Origin: Ignavibacterium sp.
GTDB taxonomy: Bacteria > Bacteroidota > Ignavibacteria > Ignavibacteriales > Ignavibacteriaceae
DNA: 64,000 nt
Assembly (NCBI GenBank): GCA_032027145.1
Contig: JAVSMP010000001.1
Coordinates: 3,229,116-3,293,115, forward strand
Direction: 5' to 3'
Made by a program: the position numbers and the translations under genes. This document shows, piece by piece, positions 36,877-47,500 of the stretch; within the stretch, counting starts at the first letter, position 1; each line of letters opens with the position of its first letter. The notes under the pieces are model-generated. The model was not told the DNA's origin and did no database searches. It saw only the letters and a list, made by a program, of their open reading frames with translations.

Positions 36877-39303
36877 TTAATTTCTGCCACTATTTCCATC
36901 CTTGCGTCCAAATAAATCAGCTTCACCTGTCCCGATGCGGGGACTCTTTTCTCTTTCCTTAAAGCATATCGTTCTTTTACTTCCGCTCTTTCCTTCAACA
37001 ACTTCATAATTCTTCACCCTTCCCCATACCTTCAGCCAACGAGTAAATTTACTTTGCGTAAGCTTATCAAATTCTTCATACTCTTTCTTAAAGTTTTCAT
37101 AGAGTTCTTTCTTTTCAAACTCTTTCCCTGGCGCAATCGATTCAGCGAATTCCACAAACTCCGGACAAGTTTCATCAATCAGTTTTTTCTTTTCTAAGTT
37201 TATATACTCATAAGCAATCAAACCTTTATTCAGATAGAGCTGCAAGCAGCCAATCATAAAATTATCAAAGTCGCTCCATTCTTCTTCATTCCATCCGCTA
37301 AAGAAGGGATTGCCAAAATCATCAACGGGACGATGAGATTTGTTATAGTAATCCGAAAACTCAATAATAAATTGCCTGTCAATTGTAGAGTCATCAACAC
37401 CGGTGATAGAAAAGTTTGTACTTAAAACAATTTTCGGAGATTCAGTGAATGGAATAAAAATTTCATCTTTATTTTTTCTTTCTACAACGCAGCCGTCTGT
37501 AATAAGAGAGAACAATCTTTCAAAGGGAAATTTTTCCCGGATATCCTCAAAGCCAATTACATTTGTATCTGCCTTAACTCTTTGGAAAGCAAAATTCTTT
37601 GAAGGATTAAAATTCCTTCCATCCTCAATAACAACATTTCTAACTTGTGAAATAGATTTTATAACTAATCCTTTTCCGCTTCGTCCAAACGCACCTTCAC
37701 TCAGCTTCTCATCAATAAACACAACAGCTTTAGCTAATGAAGGATCTTTGTAAGTATGAAGCAGATAGCCAATCCCACTCTTTAACGCATTATATCTTTT
37801 AACATCATTCCGACATACATTAAAAAGAAAATCTTCAAACACACTTCGCTTTGTACTTTCAACAAAGTTTCTGTTTATTATCTGCTTTCGCCAAATATGT
37901 TTATTCAGCTTCTTATAATTGTAAAACTCAATCGAACTGCGGCTTACCTCAACAAATCCGTTCTTAAAATAAAAGTAACCCTTATCGTAAGTGTCTTTGT
38001 TAAATTCAATATTCCTTGTAATTAAGAACTCAAGAAACTGCTGAGTGAAAAGCTGATTCGCGGATTTTATTAACGCATCAATAATCTCATTCCTGTTTGT
38101 TCCCTCAAGTTCTTCAGTAGCCATTCTTTCAATAAAATTCATTACAAACTCTTTTACATCAACATCAGCAATTTCCTCAACAATATTATTTTCAATCCGA
38201 ACGAAGATATGACTCGATTCGATCTTGTATTTGCAAAATCCTTCGCTCTCCAAAAACTTCTTAAAACGTATTCGTGAAATTTTTATTCTGTCATTTTCTC
38301 GATGCCAGAATTTAATTACCGGTTTCTTCCACCCATACATTTCAGCAATATGATAAATCGTTCCTATCGTTACTCTGCCATCATAATCTTTATTAAGCAA
38401 ATCAAATTTTTTCTTTAACTCAAATTCAGTGTCTTTATACTTAGGATTCTTTAAGCTCATCTCCACAAAATATTTCTCACCCTCTGCACCTAAAGGAACT
38501 AAAGCAAAACCTATTTTATACCATTCCTCATAACTTCCATCCGGTAAATTCTGTGAGAGGAAATCAAGCGCACTTTCCAACCTTGCTTTATCATAAAAAA
38601 CTTTTTCACCATTGTTGTTTTGATTCTGGGTTTTCTCCCTCTCGCTTTGGTGAGCCTGTCCGCCTTTGGCGGAGGATGGGGTGAGGGTGCAATACTTCTC
38701 TAAGCAGCAAATCAACTTCTCCAAATCAACATAAACCGGCGGCTCTTTCGGTTCATCATAATAAAAATTATATATGCCACCGCTCTCGTGATTTGAAGGA
38801 GGCAAAGCAGTTTGGCAGTTCATCCATCTCAGTTCAATATGTTTGCAATAACCACTTTCCCTGCCTCGGCTCTCCGAAGGAGAGACGGGTTTTAGCTTAA
38901 ATTTATAAACTGCTTTTTCACCACCAAGTCTATAGAAAGGATTTCCCTCTCCCTCTGGGAGAGGGTTAGGGTGAGGGCTTCTAATATAGATATGAAATCC
39001 TTCACCACTTCCACTTTGAACAACCCAACTATATTTTCCCGGCAGTTCCAATTCTTTTAAGATCAATTCAACAATCTCAAAATCTTCCACCCTATCAAAG
39101 TCAATACATCGCCAATCATTTATTCCTTGAATTCCGCCAAGTCCGGTTGAATTAGTCCATTGCATTTTTTCTATATCTTCAATTGTCTGAATATCATTTT
39201 GCCATCTATCCCAATCGATTATAGGTCTTTTACCTTTCAAAGGCAGCAAATTCATATTCAACTTCTGTTTATACGTTAATGCTATTTGCTTAAATAAACT
39301 CAT
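36877..39303 (-). CDS. Prim-Pol / D5-type SF3 helicase replication protein
   Basis: 808 residues. N-terminal primase-polymerase-like domain (residues ~1-200; LPLKGKRPIIDWDRW, GIQGINDWRCIDFD, SWVVQSGSGEGFHIYIR). A PriCT-2-like segment (~235-330; LPDGSYEEWYKIGFALVPLG) follows, then a helical region and a superfamily 3 helicase with Walker A GRSGKG at 540-545, FEDIREKFPFE and the LSTNFSITGVDDSTIDRQF arginine-finger region. Such proteins prime and unwind at the element's own origin. Three REP-like palindromes are translated in frame within the N-terminal 220 residues (SPHPNPLPEGEG, VSPSESRGRE, LTPSSAKGGQ), so the true domain is shorter than it looks. Confidence 0.85.
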   Translation of the reverse strand: MSLFKQIALTYKQKLNMNLLPLKGKRPIIDWDRWQNDIQTIEDIEKMQWTNSTGLGGIQGINDWRCIDFDRVEDFEIVELILKELELPGKYSWVVQSGSGEGFHIYIRSPHPNPLPEGEGNPFYRLGGEKAVYKFKLKPVSPSESRGRESGYCKHIELRWMNCQTALPPSNHESGGIYNFYYDEPKEPPVYVDLEKLICCLEKYCTLTPSSAKGGQAHQSEREKTQNQNNNGEKVFYDKARLESALDFLSQNLPDGSYEEWYKIGFALVPLGAEGEKYFVEMSLKNPKYKDTEFELKKKFDLLNKDYDGRVTIGTIYHIAEMYGWKKPVIKFWHRENDRIKISRIRFKKFLESEGFCKYKIESSHIFVRIENNIVEEIADVDVKEFVMNFIERMATEELEGTNRNEIIDALIKSANQLFTQQFLEFLITRNIEFNKDTYDKGYFYFKNGFVEVSRSSIEFYNYKKLNKHIWRKQIINRNFVESTKRSVFEDFLFNVCRNDVKRYNALKSGIGYLLHTYKDPSLAKAVVFIDEKLSEGAFGRSGKGLVIKSISQVRNVVIEDGRNFNPSKNFAFQRVKADTNVIGFEDIREKFPFERLFSLITDGCVVERKNKDEIFIPFTESPKIVLSTNFSITGVDDSTIDRQFIIEFSDYYNKSHRPVDDFGNPFFSGWNEEEWSDFDNFMIGCLQLYLNKGLIAYEYINLEKKKLIDETCPEFVEFAESIAPGKEFEKKELYENFKKEYEEFDKLTQSKFTRWLKVWGRVKNYEVVEGKSGSKRTICFKEREKSPRIGTGEADLFGRKDGNSGRN
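38659..38965. repeat. Three REP-like palindromes inside the replication gene
   Basis: TCCGCC-TTT-GGCGGA (38659-38673), CTCTCC-GAA-GGAGAG (38870-38884) and a 9-bp-arm palindrome CCCTCTCCC-TCT-GGGAGAGGG (38945-38965), the last followed by TTAGGGTGAGGGC. All lie in frame. The G+C-rich low-complexity peptides they encode differ from the surrounding Lys/Glu/Ile-rich protein. Confidence 0.8.
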
Positions 39304-39352
39304 ATTGAAAATCCTTTTTTAATAATCTTGAAATCTTTCAATTTTGAAATCT

Positions 39353-40441
39353 TTACAATCTATTCACCGCATCCCTCAACTCTTCCAAATCCACTCCCGC
39401 ATAAAACCTCGTAGTTACATTCACAGTAGAATGACCAAGCAGCTTTGACACAGTGAATATTGGTACCTTATTGCTCGCCCAACGAGTTGCTGCAGTTGCA
39501 CGCAAACAATGCCAGTGAAGTTCATCGGGCAGCCCGGCTTCTTTAATTATTTTCTTCAATGACTTCGACACAGTATCCTTCTTGTATTGCTTTCCGTTTT
39601 TCTGAACGAATACAAACTCTCTCAATATTTTTCCATTCTCAATTTGCCTGTTGGAATTCCTGATTAATATTTGCTCCATTTTCTCATTAAAAGGAATCCG
39701 TCTTATTTTTTTCGATTTAGTTTTAAACAGCTTATTACCGATTGTTATAACCTTGTTTTTAAAATCAACATCACTCCATCGCAGATTATTTTCTTCATCT
39801 AACCTCATTCCTGATTCAACAGCAAACAGAACCATATCTGCAATAACTTCTTTCCCTTTTCTCATTAATCCTTCACAAACAATGTTTATCTGTTCATCAG
39901 TAAAAGCAATTGGATCTTCTTTTTGTCGTTTCGGTAATTTTACTTTTAGGAAGGGATTGATTGAGATGTAATTCCAGTCAACAAAAACATTAAACATTGT
40001 TCGATACACTTTCAGATAATTATAGCAGCCAAGAGGGGCAGATTTAGAAATCTTCATCATTAAATTTTCAGCTTCTTTTCTTTCAATTGTATTTAATGAT
40101 CTGTTTCCGGGAATGAATTCTAAAAATCTTCTCTCAGCAGTCTTTGCAGTATCAACAGACTTTTTCGCAAGGTTAAACTCAATAAGTTTATTATACTCAC
40201 TAAATGCCTGTTCAACTGAAACATCTTTCCTTCCGCCTGTGGAGGACTGCTGTGCTTGTCCCGGTGAAGCGTAAGCGTAGCCGGAACCTATTCCAAACAA
40301 TCCAGCAAGAAGTTTTATCTTTTCAATATCCTCAGCAGTGAAATTTTTAAAAATCTGAAGAACATCACTTTGCGTCGAGTTTATCCCGCTTGCTGGGCTC
40401 TCTGCATTTTGCTGTTTATGTATGTTATTCAAGCTTTCCAT
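39353..40441 (-). CDS. Second tyrosine recombinase
   Basis: 362 residues. Core-binding domain about 85-180, catalytic domain 190-362 with Arg in ESGMRLDEEN, HWHCLRATAA (His-x2-Arg), GHSTVNVTTRFYAG (His and nucleophilic Tyr). It is a different subfamily from the integrase at 35214 and lacks that protein's N-terminal arm domain; instead it has a 75-residue N-terminal extension containing a REP-derived peptide (GYAYASPGQAQQSSTGG, DNA ~40228-40290). It sits between the primase and an excisionase-like gene, so it may belong to an older element absorbed into this one, or act as a resolvase or invertase. Confidence 0.88.
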   Translation of the reverse strand: MESLNNIHKQQNAESPASGINSTQSDVLQIFKNFTAEDIEKIKLLAGLFGIGSGYAYASPGQAQQSSTGGRKDVSVEQAFSEYNKLIEFNLAKKSVDTAKTAERRFLEFIPGNRSLNTIERKEAENLMMKISKSAPLGCYNYLKVYRTMFNVFVDWNYISINPFLKVKLPKRQKEDPIAFTDEQINIVCEGLMRKGKEVIADMVLFAVESGMRLDEENNLRWSDVDFKNKVITIGNKLFKTKSKKIRRIPFNEKMEQILIRNSNRQIENGKILREFVFVQKNGKQYKKDTVSKSLKKIIKEAGLPDELHWHCLRATAATRWASNKVPIFTVSKLLGHSTVNVTTRFYAGVDLEELRDAVNRL

Positions 40442-40486
40442 ATTTCTTATCTGTTTTTAATCCGTTTTATTAGTCTAATCCGTGTT

Positions 40487-40840
40487 CTATTCATAATCCC
40501 ATTTTGAGCAGTCAGCATCACTTGTCGCGGCGTAGCCATTAGGCGAAGCCGGATCTTCCTCATCTTCATCACTGCCTTGCATTTCGTTTGACTTTTCACT
40601 TTTTACTTTTGACTTTTTACTTGAGAATATCCACTCATCTAATTCCACCTTTGAAAAAAACAGCATCTTTCCGGTTGGTCTATGACAAGGAATAATTTTA
40701 CGCGAAGTTAATTTGTAAAGGTAGGAATGAGAGAACCCAAGATATTGTGCAGCTTGTACGAAGTTGAGGGGCTGATCGTTCTGCTTTCTGAGAAGAGTTT
40801 TAATCTCCTCAAGTTGTTTCTTTATTTCTTCCTTTTTCAT
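40487..40840 (-). CDS. Excisionase-like helix-turn-helix protein
   Basis: 117 residues from the ATG at 40840 (GGAAGGA six bases upstream). Residues ~25-75 form an HTH_17/MerR-like DNA-binding domain (NFVQAAQYLGFSHSYLYKLTSRKIIPCHRPTGKMLFF) as in many excisionases. The acidic/low-complexity tail contains another REP-encoded peptide (DPASPNGYAATSD, DNA ~40511-40550). The gene lies 45 bases before the second recombinase in the same direction, a typical xis-int arrangement. It probably controls recombination direction. Confidence 0.78.
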   Translation of the reverse strand: MKKEEIKKQLEEIKTLLRKQNDQPLNFVQAAQYLGFSHSYLYKLTSRKIIPCHRPTGKMLFFSKVELDEWIFSSKKSKVKSEKSNEMQGSDEDEEDPASPNGYAATSDADCSKWDYE

Positions 40841-40861
40841 AGTAAATCCTTCCAACAAAAA

Positions 40862-40967
40862 AGCCGCATTGACTTAACCCGGTTTAATGTCAGTAACCGA
40901 GTGTCAATAACGGCTCTTAATAAAAAAACCGTCAGCTTCCGAGTTATTAACTCGATTACTAACGGTT
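40862..40967 (-). terminator. Two tandem terminator-like hairpins
   Basis: On the minus strand the first hairpin has AACCGT/ACGGTT outer and CGAGTT/AACTCG inner arms (40927-40967), followed by T7. The second has AGCCG/CGGCT with ATTGAC/GTCAAT (40862-40915), followed by T6 that runs into the ribosome-binding site of the excisionase-like gene. They would end the restriction operon transcript; the second could act as an attenuator for the next gene. Confidence 0.75.
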
Positions 40968-41033
40968 CGAAAAATATATTATGGATTAGGATTTTGTTTC
41001 ACGGGTTTTTCACCTTTTTTCCCCATAAAATCC

Positions 41034-41450
41034 CTATTTCTTTTTTACAATATCATAACATTGTTCCTTTGTCCAATCTTTCCAACGAAAATTGTGTTCA
41101 TCATATAATTTATTTGAAGCATCTCTTAAGCTAAGATATTTTTTCTGACCTGTTTTCTGATCTTCCAAATAAGCATCATTAACAAAAGTTGCAAATTCGC
41201 CTTTTGTACCTTTCCAATCTTTTTTCAATTCATCTTTCCCATTATCTAAAAGCTTTATTTCCCTTTTGATCTCTTTATCAAAATTATATGGTGCATAAAG
41301 GCTATGGTCAATTAAAATTTTGTTGTGCTTTTTTAAGAATAGTATATCCTTAAAATATTTTTTTCTTTCTGTTCTATCTTTAATGTTCCTTCCGAAATCT
41401 TTTACCTTTTCTAAGTCAAAGTTAAAATGTTTCAGCTCGTTCTTATCCAT
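41034..41450 (-). CDS. Unknown third protein of the restriction operon
   Basis: 138 residues, highly charged (Lys/Asp/Glu), no signal or membrane segment. Features: FKDILFLKKHNKILIDHSLYAPYNFDKEI and a C-terminal SLRDASNKLYDEHNFRWKDWTKEQCYDIV. Its ATG overlaps the stop of the helicase-nuclease gene (TAATG), so it is translationally coupled and probably part of the system. I do not recognise the family. Confidence 0.65.
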   Translation of the reverse strand: MDKNELKHFNFDLEKVKDFGRNIKDRTERKKYFKDILFLKKHNKILIDHSLYAPYNFDKEIKREIKLLDNGKDELKKDWKGTKGEFATFVNDAYLEDQKTGQKKYLSLRDASNKLYDEHNFRWKDWTKEQCYDIVKKK

Positions 41451-44400
41451 TAGCTGACTATTTTGTTTATAATTTTTTCGATATAATCAGTACTTCCAAT
41501 CTGTAAAACGTTAAACTGTTCTGCTTCTTCACTATTCCTAAAATGCGCAATTTGGTGCAATGGCGTAACCGAAAGTATAAATGAATTTAGAATAAGATTA
41601 TCATCATTTAGCTCTAAATCTTTTATCTTGTTAGACAGTTGTATTTTATCGCTTTGAAATCCATCTGCCTCATTTCTTAAACCGTGTGGATCAATAAATG
41701 TTAAATATTGTTTGTCAGCTTGTTTGATCCATAAAATAAAATCTGGATAAAATCCACCGGAAGATTCAAAGTAAAAACCAAATCCTTTTCTGCTTTGATT
41801 TCTCAATAGATATAATTCCTTATCCTCAAAAAAATCTTTATTCTCTTCAATATAAGTTCTCAAATCTTGAATAAAAGTTCTTTCACCTTTATTCAATCCT
41901 TTTGGTCTAATTGAAGTAATTAATTTCTTCCTGTTGATTGCAAGTGTCTGATTATCCTCATCATCTAATAACGGCTGGTATAAATGTTCCTCAAGCCAAG
42001 TGTTATTAATAACTGTATTGTTTTTAAGATTTATCGGATATGCCGGTTCAGTGCTATTTATAATTTGCTCAATATCATTAAGAATTTGTTCGATGTTGTG
42101 CAGCGGGTTTCCTTCATCGTCAGTTTCTATCAATTCAACAACATAATCAATTCCAGCTAAATTTGGGTGGTTACTGCTTAGTGGCACCGTTTCTAAATGT
42201 TGGCCTTCGTACACATTTAATTTTCTGTTAAAGAATAATGTTATGTATTGTTCAAAAATTAGAAGCACAACTTTATTCACTTTTTTAATATCTTCATAAC
42301 TTTTAACAGCAAGCACATCATCAGTGTATAGTTCAAAATCTATTTCATTCAACAATCCCGGTAATTCAGTTTTTTCTATTCTTAGATTATTAAATCTTTT
42401 CTCTCTTTTAAATTTTAATAGACTTAAATAAATATCGTCCCATTTGATATACTTTTTTATTTTATCTTCTATTGCAGTGGTTTTTAATCTATCTGCACTA
42501 TCATTACTTTGTCCTTCTGCAGTTACCAATAGTCTTTTAGTACTTAGGTCAATAATCACCTTTATGTTTTTATTTACCTCAATCTTCACTTCTTCAGTTT
42601 GATTAAATGGAGTAATATTATCTTTCTTTTTTAGGCTGGTTAATCCAAGGTTACTTAAATTTTCCTTTGGCACAATTCTAAATATTTTCTCACTCTTTCT
42701 TACTTTAACACCTTCCTGGCTCAAATCATCTCTGAATTTTTTCATATAATCAGCATTCAATCCGAATATATTCAGCGTCTCAACAATATCAATATTTTGA
42801 TATTCATTTCGCTCACTTCTTTTAAGCGAATGATTTTTACCCCTTAAACGCACTCCTCTTCCAAATAACTGTATTATTTGAGCTCCCTCTGCACGCCCAA
42901 AATTAATTAGTCCAATTGATGAAACCCTATAGCTGTTCCATCCCTCAATAAATTTCCTCGCACCAATTAATAAGTTTATAGGCTTTTCTTTATTTGCGGA
43001 TATTGTATCAAATAAAGGCTCTGTCAGCTTATCTTGTTCAAAAGTAAATTCATTCTCCAGACTTGTCTTAAAAGTAGATACATCACCAATATTTATTAAA
43101 CCAAAATAATTTTCACTTCCTTTTAGTCTTAGTGCAATTTCCCCATCAGCTTTTGAAATTACCCATAATATAAGTTGGTCTGGTTCAACAGCATTAAATA
43201 CTTCTTTTATTATAAATCTGTATACCCTTTCTGAATCATTCAATCGTTCTTTTATGTAAATCAATTTTGTATAATAATCTTCTTTATATATTCCTTCATT
43301 TGAGAATATATTTTGAATATATCTTTTGTATTTGCTCCCGTTATCAAGAAAATCTTTAATAAACTCCAATAATATTTTAACATCACTAACTGTTACAGTA
43401 TTGTCTTCTTTCTCGCTTTTACTCGTTGCTTTTGGATTCACCGTATGCCCGATAAAAATTAGCAGCGGATTTTCAATATTGTATTCCTCAATTTCATTCT
43501 TATTATTTTTATAAAACAAAACTTGCTGCACAAATAGGAGTAAATTCAGAAGAAGATAATTTTGCTTTCCTTCATTATTCTCAATGTATCTGTTATCGCT
43601 TATATTATGAATCCAATAGTCCTTTCCGTAGCCATCTCTGTGAAATTTACCATACGAATAATCAAATATTATATTTTTTGCGTATTCATCTTGAAGCGAA
43701 CCGCTTATTTGTCCAAACGTTGCACTGTATTCAAAGGTAAAACCATTAAATCCGATTTTTTCTCTTAAAAATCTCCAAACGCTTTCATCTTCACCCGATG
43801 AGCCTTTATGTCCTTCATCTACAAAAAGAGCATTGCTTTGTTCAAATTCATCAACTCCGATTGTTACTCCTTCACCTTTTTTTGATTCTCTTATCTTATG
43901 AATATCAATTACTTTAACCTGGTCACCCATTTTATTATTTAAGTAATAGTCAGCTTCAATAGAATCGGTGGCTAAATCTTCCAAGTGCTGTTTGCTCATC
44001 ATTTCACTGGGTGTAAGCAAAATATAATTATTTGCATTTGTCCCGTAGTAATTGCTGTAGTGTTTGTATTGAAGAATATTGAAATGAAGTATAAATGTTT
44101 TCCCGGAACCCGTTGCATTCCAGTATGAAAGTTTATTTAATTCTTCTGTTTGATAATGCGGTAAGTCTAAACGCCGCGAGTTATTATATCCGTGTAAATA
44201 CTGATTCAGCTTATCACAGAATTCATATTTATCATTAAAATAATTATCCAAATAATATTCAGTAAATATTAGCGAGAAATACTGAAAATACTTTAAACTT
44301 ATTTTTCTTTCACGGCTTCTGTTAATAACTGCCAAATGCTTTATAATATTATCTTCATATCCTTTCAGTTTCAGCAGCCCAAATTGTAAAGTTTCGCGAC

Positions 44401-44542
44401 TAAGCATCTGGTAAAAAATTGAATTTCCCGGAACATCATAACCAAGTTCATAATCCTTATATTTATTCCTCAAGTCATCAAAACTTGAAAAACCAAATTG
44501 CTCCAGTAAGAAATGAAATAAAACAGTCTTGTTAGTAAGCAT
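41450..44542 (-). CDS. Type III-like restriction enzyme, helicase-nuclease (Res)
   Basis: 1030 residues. SF2 helicase with Walker A WNATGSGKT (TGSGKT at 144-149), DEGH box 242-245 (LFVDEGHKGSS), SATFGQ motif III and the C-terminal helicase motif QLFGRGVRLRGK. The C-terminal region has YPDFILWIK (Asp934) and FIDPHG (Asp951), in the place where type III Res subunits have a PD-(D/E)xK nuclease; His replaces the usual Lys. It needs its Mod partner, encoded one base away (stop/start overlap), to recognise DNA, translocate and cut. Confidence 0.88.
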   Translation of the reverse strand: MLTNKTVLFHFLLEQFGFSSFDDLRNKYKDYELGYDVPGNSIFYQMLSRETLQFGLLKLKGYEDNIIKHLAVINRSRERKISLKYFQYFSLIFTEYYLDNYFNDKYEFCDKLNQYLHGYNNSRRLDLPHYQTEELNKLSYWNATGSGKTFILHFNILQYKHYSNYYGTNANNYILLTPSEMMSKQHLEDLATDSIEADYYLNNKMGDQVKVIDIHKIRESKKGEGVTIGVDEFEQSNALFVDEGHKGSSGEDESVWRFLREKIGFNGFTFEYSATFGQISGSLQDEYAKNIIFDYSYGKFHRDGYGKDYWIHNISDNRYIENNEGKQNYLLLNLLLFVQQVLFYKNNKNEIEEYNIENPLLIFIGHTVNPKATSKSEKEDNTVTVSDVKILLEFIKDFLDNGSKYKRYIQNIFSNEGIYKEDYYTKLIYIKERLNDSERVYRFIIKEVFNAVEPDQLILWVISKADGEIALRLKGSENYFGLINIGDVSTFKTSLENEFTFEQDKLTEPLFDTISANKEKPINLLIGARKFIEGWNSYRVSSIGLINFGRAEGAQIIQLFGRGVRLRGKNHSLKRSERNEYQNIDIVETLNIFGLNADYMKKFRDDLSQEGVKVRKSEKIFRIVPKENLSNLGLTSLKKKDNITPFNQTEEVKIEVNKNIKVIIDLSTKRLLVTAEGQSNDSADRLKTTAIEDKIKKYIKWDDIYLSLLKFKREKRFNNLRIEKTELPGLLNEIDFELYTDDVLAVKSYEDIKKVNKVVLLIFEQYITLFFNRKLNVYEGQHLETVPLSSNHPNLAGIDYVVELIETDDEGNPLHNIEQILNDIEQIINSTEPAYPINLKNNTVINNTWLEEHLYQPLLDDEDNQTLAINRKKLITSIRPKGLNKGERTFIQDLRTYIEENKDFFEDKELYLLRNQSRKGFGFYFESSGGFYPDFILWIKQADKQYLTFIDPHGLRNEADGFQSDKIQLSNKIKDLELNDDNLILNSFILSVTPLHQIAHFRNSEEAEQFNVLQIGSTDYIEKIINKIVS

Positions 44543-47500
44543 TATTTCACATCCTCAAACATCAATCTCTTAAACTCTGCCTCAGTACTTTCTGCCCCAA
44601 ATCCGTTATCTGCATTGCAGTACAACTTGGCGTTCATATCAAAATAAGGCAGCGATTTTATCCAATCCCTTTCATCATCTAAACGTAACGAGTCGTCAAA
44701 CTTCCGCCAAACCACAAAATAATTTTGCTGTTTCTTTGTGCCGGTAATTATTCTATAAATTCTGCCGTTATGTTCTTCAGTTTTTATTTTGTCCACATCA
44801 ATACCGAGCAAGAAGTTGAAAGTAGTTACCAAATCTACATTCTGCAGCTTTCTTTCATTCTGCTGTAGTATTTCCATTTTGTAATTAAACGGATCTGCAA
44901 ACCTATCCACCATCATTATTGAAGCGCTGTTTTCCGCTCCTTCCCTAAATCTATATTTTATTCTGTCTTCAAATTCTAATTCAATTTCTTGTTCATCAAA
45001 AACAATGTTGTTTAAGCTGTCTTCGTATTGCTCAAGTTTTTGGTATTGTAATATCGTACTATAACCATCAAGGTTTTCTCTATCCTTTGGTTTGCCGTCT
45101 TTCCATTCAGCAGCAAACATTATTTTTTTTAATCTTTTTAAAAGTACGCTTTCAAAATACTCTCCCATTTCCATTAAAATAAATTTTCTATTCCCGTCAT
45201 CTTCTTTATTTAATTTTATCACTGCGTGACCGGTTGTACCGCTACCAGCAAAGTAATCAATTATTAAACCTTTATCGTTAAAATAAGTCTTACTTTTAAT
45301 AATAGCTTCCAAAAGCGTGATAGGCTTTGGATAATCAAATTTATTTTCATTAAATAATGAGTATAATAGCGCTGAGCCATCTTCATTTGTTCCAACTTTT
45401 ATATCTTCATTAGGCATAGAAGGAAATGGTTTTGAACTTTCACCCTCCCTAAAGAACCTTGGTAACATTTTATCCTTATCCTTTATAATAATTGTTGCTC
45501 CTTTTTCTAATTCTTCTTTAAGAAAATTTTGAGTCCACGTAAAATTTCCCTCAAGTCGTACCGGATTCATATTCATTTTATTTCTTACCCTTATTTTTTC
45601 CAACACCCTTACAATAGATGCTGTAGTTCCATATTCGCCTGGCTGTATTTCAAATTCACCGTTATCCTCATTTATAAATGTTATTTTTCCTATATCAAAA
45701 ATTAATTCTTTAATTGAATTACCATTTTTGTTCAATGGCTGGGATTCTTCTGGATCAGCTTTGCCACCGAATAAAAATTGTTTCGGATAATTTAAATCAG
45801 TAATTAATACATAATCTGATAATTTGTTTACTGTATTACTTAAATGGCCACCCGTTCTTGTTCTTCTCCATACAAAATTGCCTAAAACTCGATAACCGCT
45901 ATTTTCATATAATGAGATTGATCTTGCTAATTCATCATCACCAATGCTTTGGAATTGCAAACCGTCTTTTGCTAAAACTTTTTTTACTTTATTTAATCTA
46001 TCGCTCATCATATCAACCCACGTTGAGTGTTCAAAAGAATCTTTATATACAAATTTTCCTTGTTGTCTGTCTAATTCTGTATTGTAAGGTGGATCAATGT
46101 ATGAGAGGGTTACATTGTTCTTATATTTATTTTCAATTACATTTAATCCTTGCCAATTCTCAGAATTTATCAGTAACCCATTACTTTTTTCATCAATCCT
46201 TTCAATATAATTTAACAGTTTAAATTTTAGCCCATCATTAAAAAACTTTGTATCAATTACTAATCCCTTATTATTTTCAATTTCTTCTTTACATATTTCA
46301 TTGCTTTCGAGAAATCCTAAATCCACCCATTCATTAATTTGCTTTTTCTCTGCATCGTTTACTATTGCTTCAACAACCTCGCTGTAAACCTCTTCCGGTA
46401 TCATAGCCATTGTCATTACATATTCGCTCTGCACAACAAATTTTTTCTTTTCAAAAAGCCGCCGCTGGAAGTTCTCAAGTTCACTTAAGAAGTCTATAAT
46501 TGTGTATGCCGCTTCTCTTATTACTCCGGCTTTAACAACATTTAATTTTATTGCTTCCTGCACATCCTCTTCACGCCAGTCCGGGTCAAGAAAATTTATA
46601 GAAAGAATTTCATTCTTTAGAAAGTAATCCAGCTCTCTCATTAAAAATTTCTTAAGGTCTTTATGTATGAAGTAATCAAATTTATTTAATGAAGTGTAAC
46701 GGTTTAAGTGGTAGTAAAAGACTTTCTGCTGTTTCTTATTTACCTCACGCTCTTTACTAAAAAACAAACTTAGCTGCGGATAGTTTGTTTCGTTTATTTT
46801 TCTCTCTAAAGCAATAATTAATTGTTCATTAATTCCCTTATTATCTTTCTTAACGGACTGCTTGCTTCCCCAAGTTTCTTTTTCGTTTTCATCCGGCACT
46901 TTATAATAAAAATAAATACTTAACTTTTTATCGGCTTCGTTCCATTCATAAAAATCTTCCGCCGGAATAAATAATCTTCCTTTTTGGTTCTGGTTATTAT
47001 TAACGCTTGTTTCCACATCTTTAATTCTAAACTCTACAGTAATTTTGTCTTCGCCTTCTTCACCATTCGTAAAAACATAATTCTTAAAATTCTCTCCGGT
47101 TTTTATATAATACTGGTCGTAATTAGCCCAATAAAGCTTTACCTCCTCGCCGTCATAAGGTATCATATAGGTTTTATCGCCGGCACGCGGCTTTGTCACA
47201 AAATCGCCTTCCTCATAATAACGTTCAAAAAATCTGTAAAGCTCATTATAAACATCCGTCTCGAGTTCCTCGGAAATTCTTGCATTATCTAATTTCTCTT
47301 TTAATAAAGAATACCTGCTATATTTTTCCTTAAACAATTCAATCTGTCCATATTGATCAACTTTAGTTTCAAAGTCATTGCCATAAGTTGTTTTCAATTC
47401 GGTTGTAACGGTTTCCAAATCTCTTTTAACATCTGCGGAAGCTCTATCGGCAAGTTTCTTTTTTACTTCTTCTAACTTTTCCGGCAGCACATTATTGATA

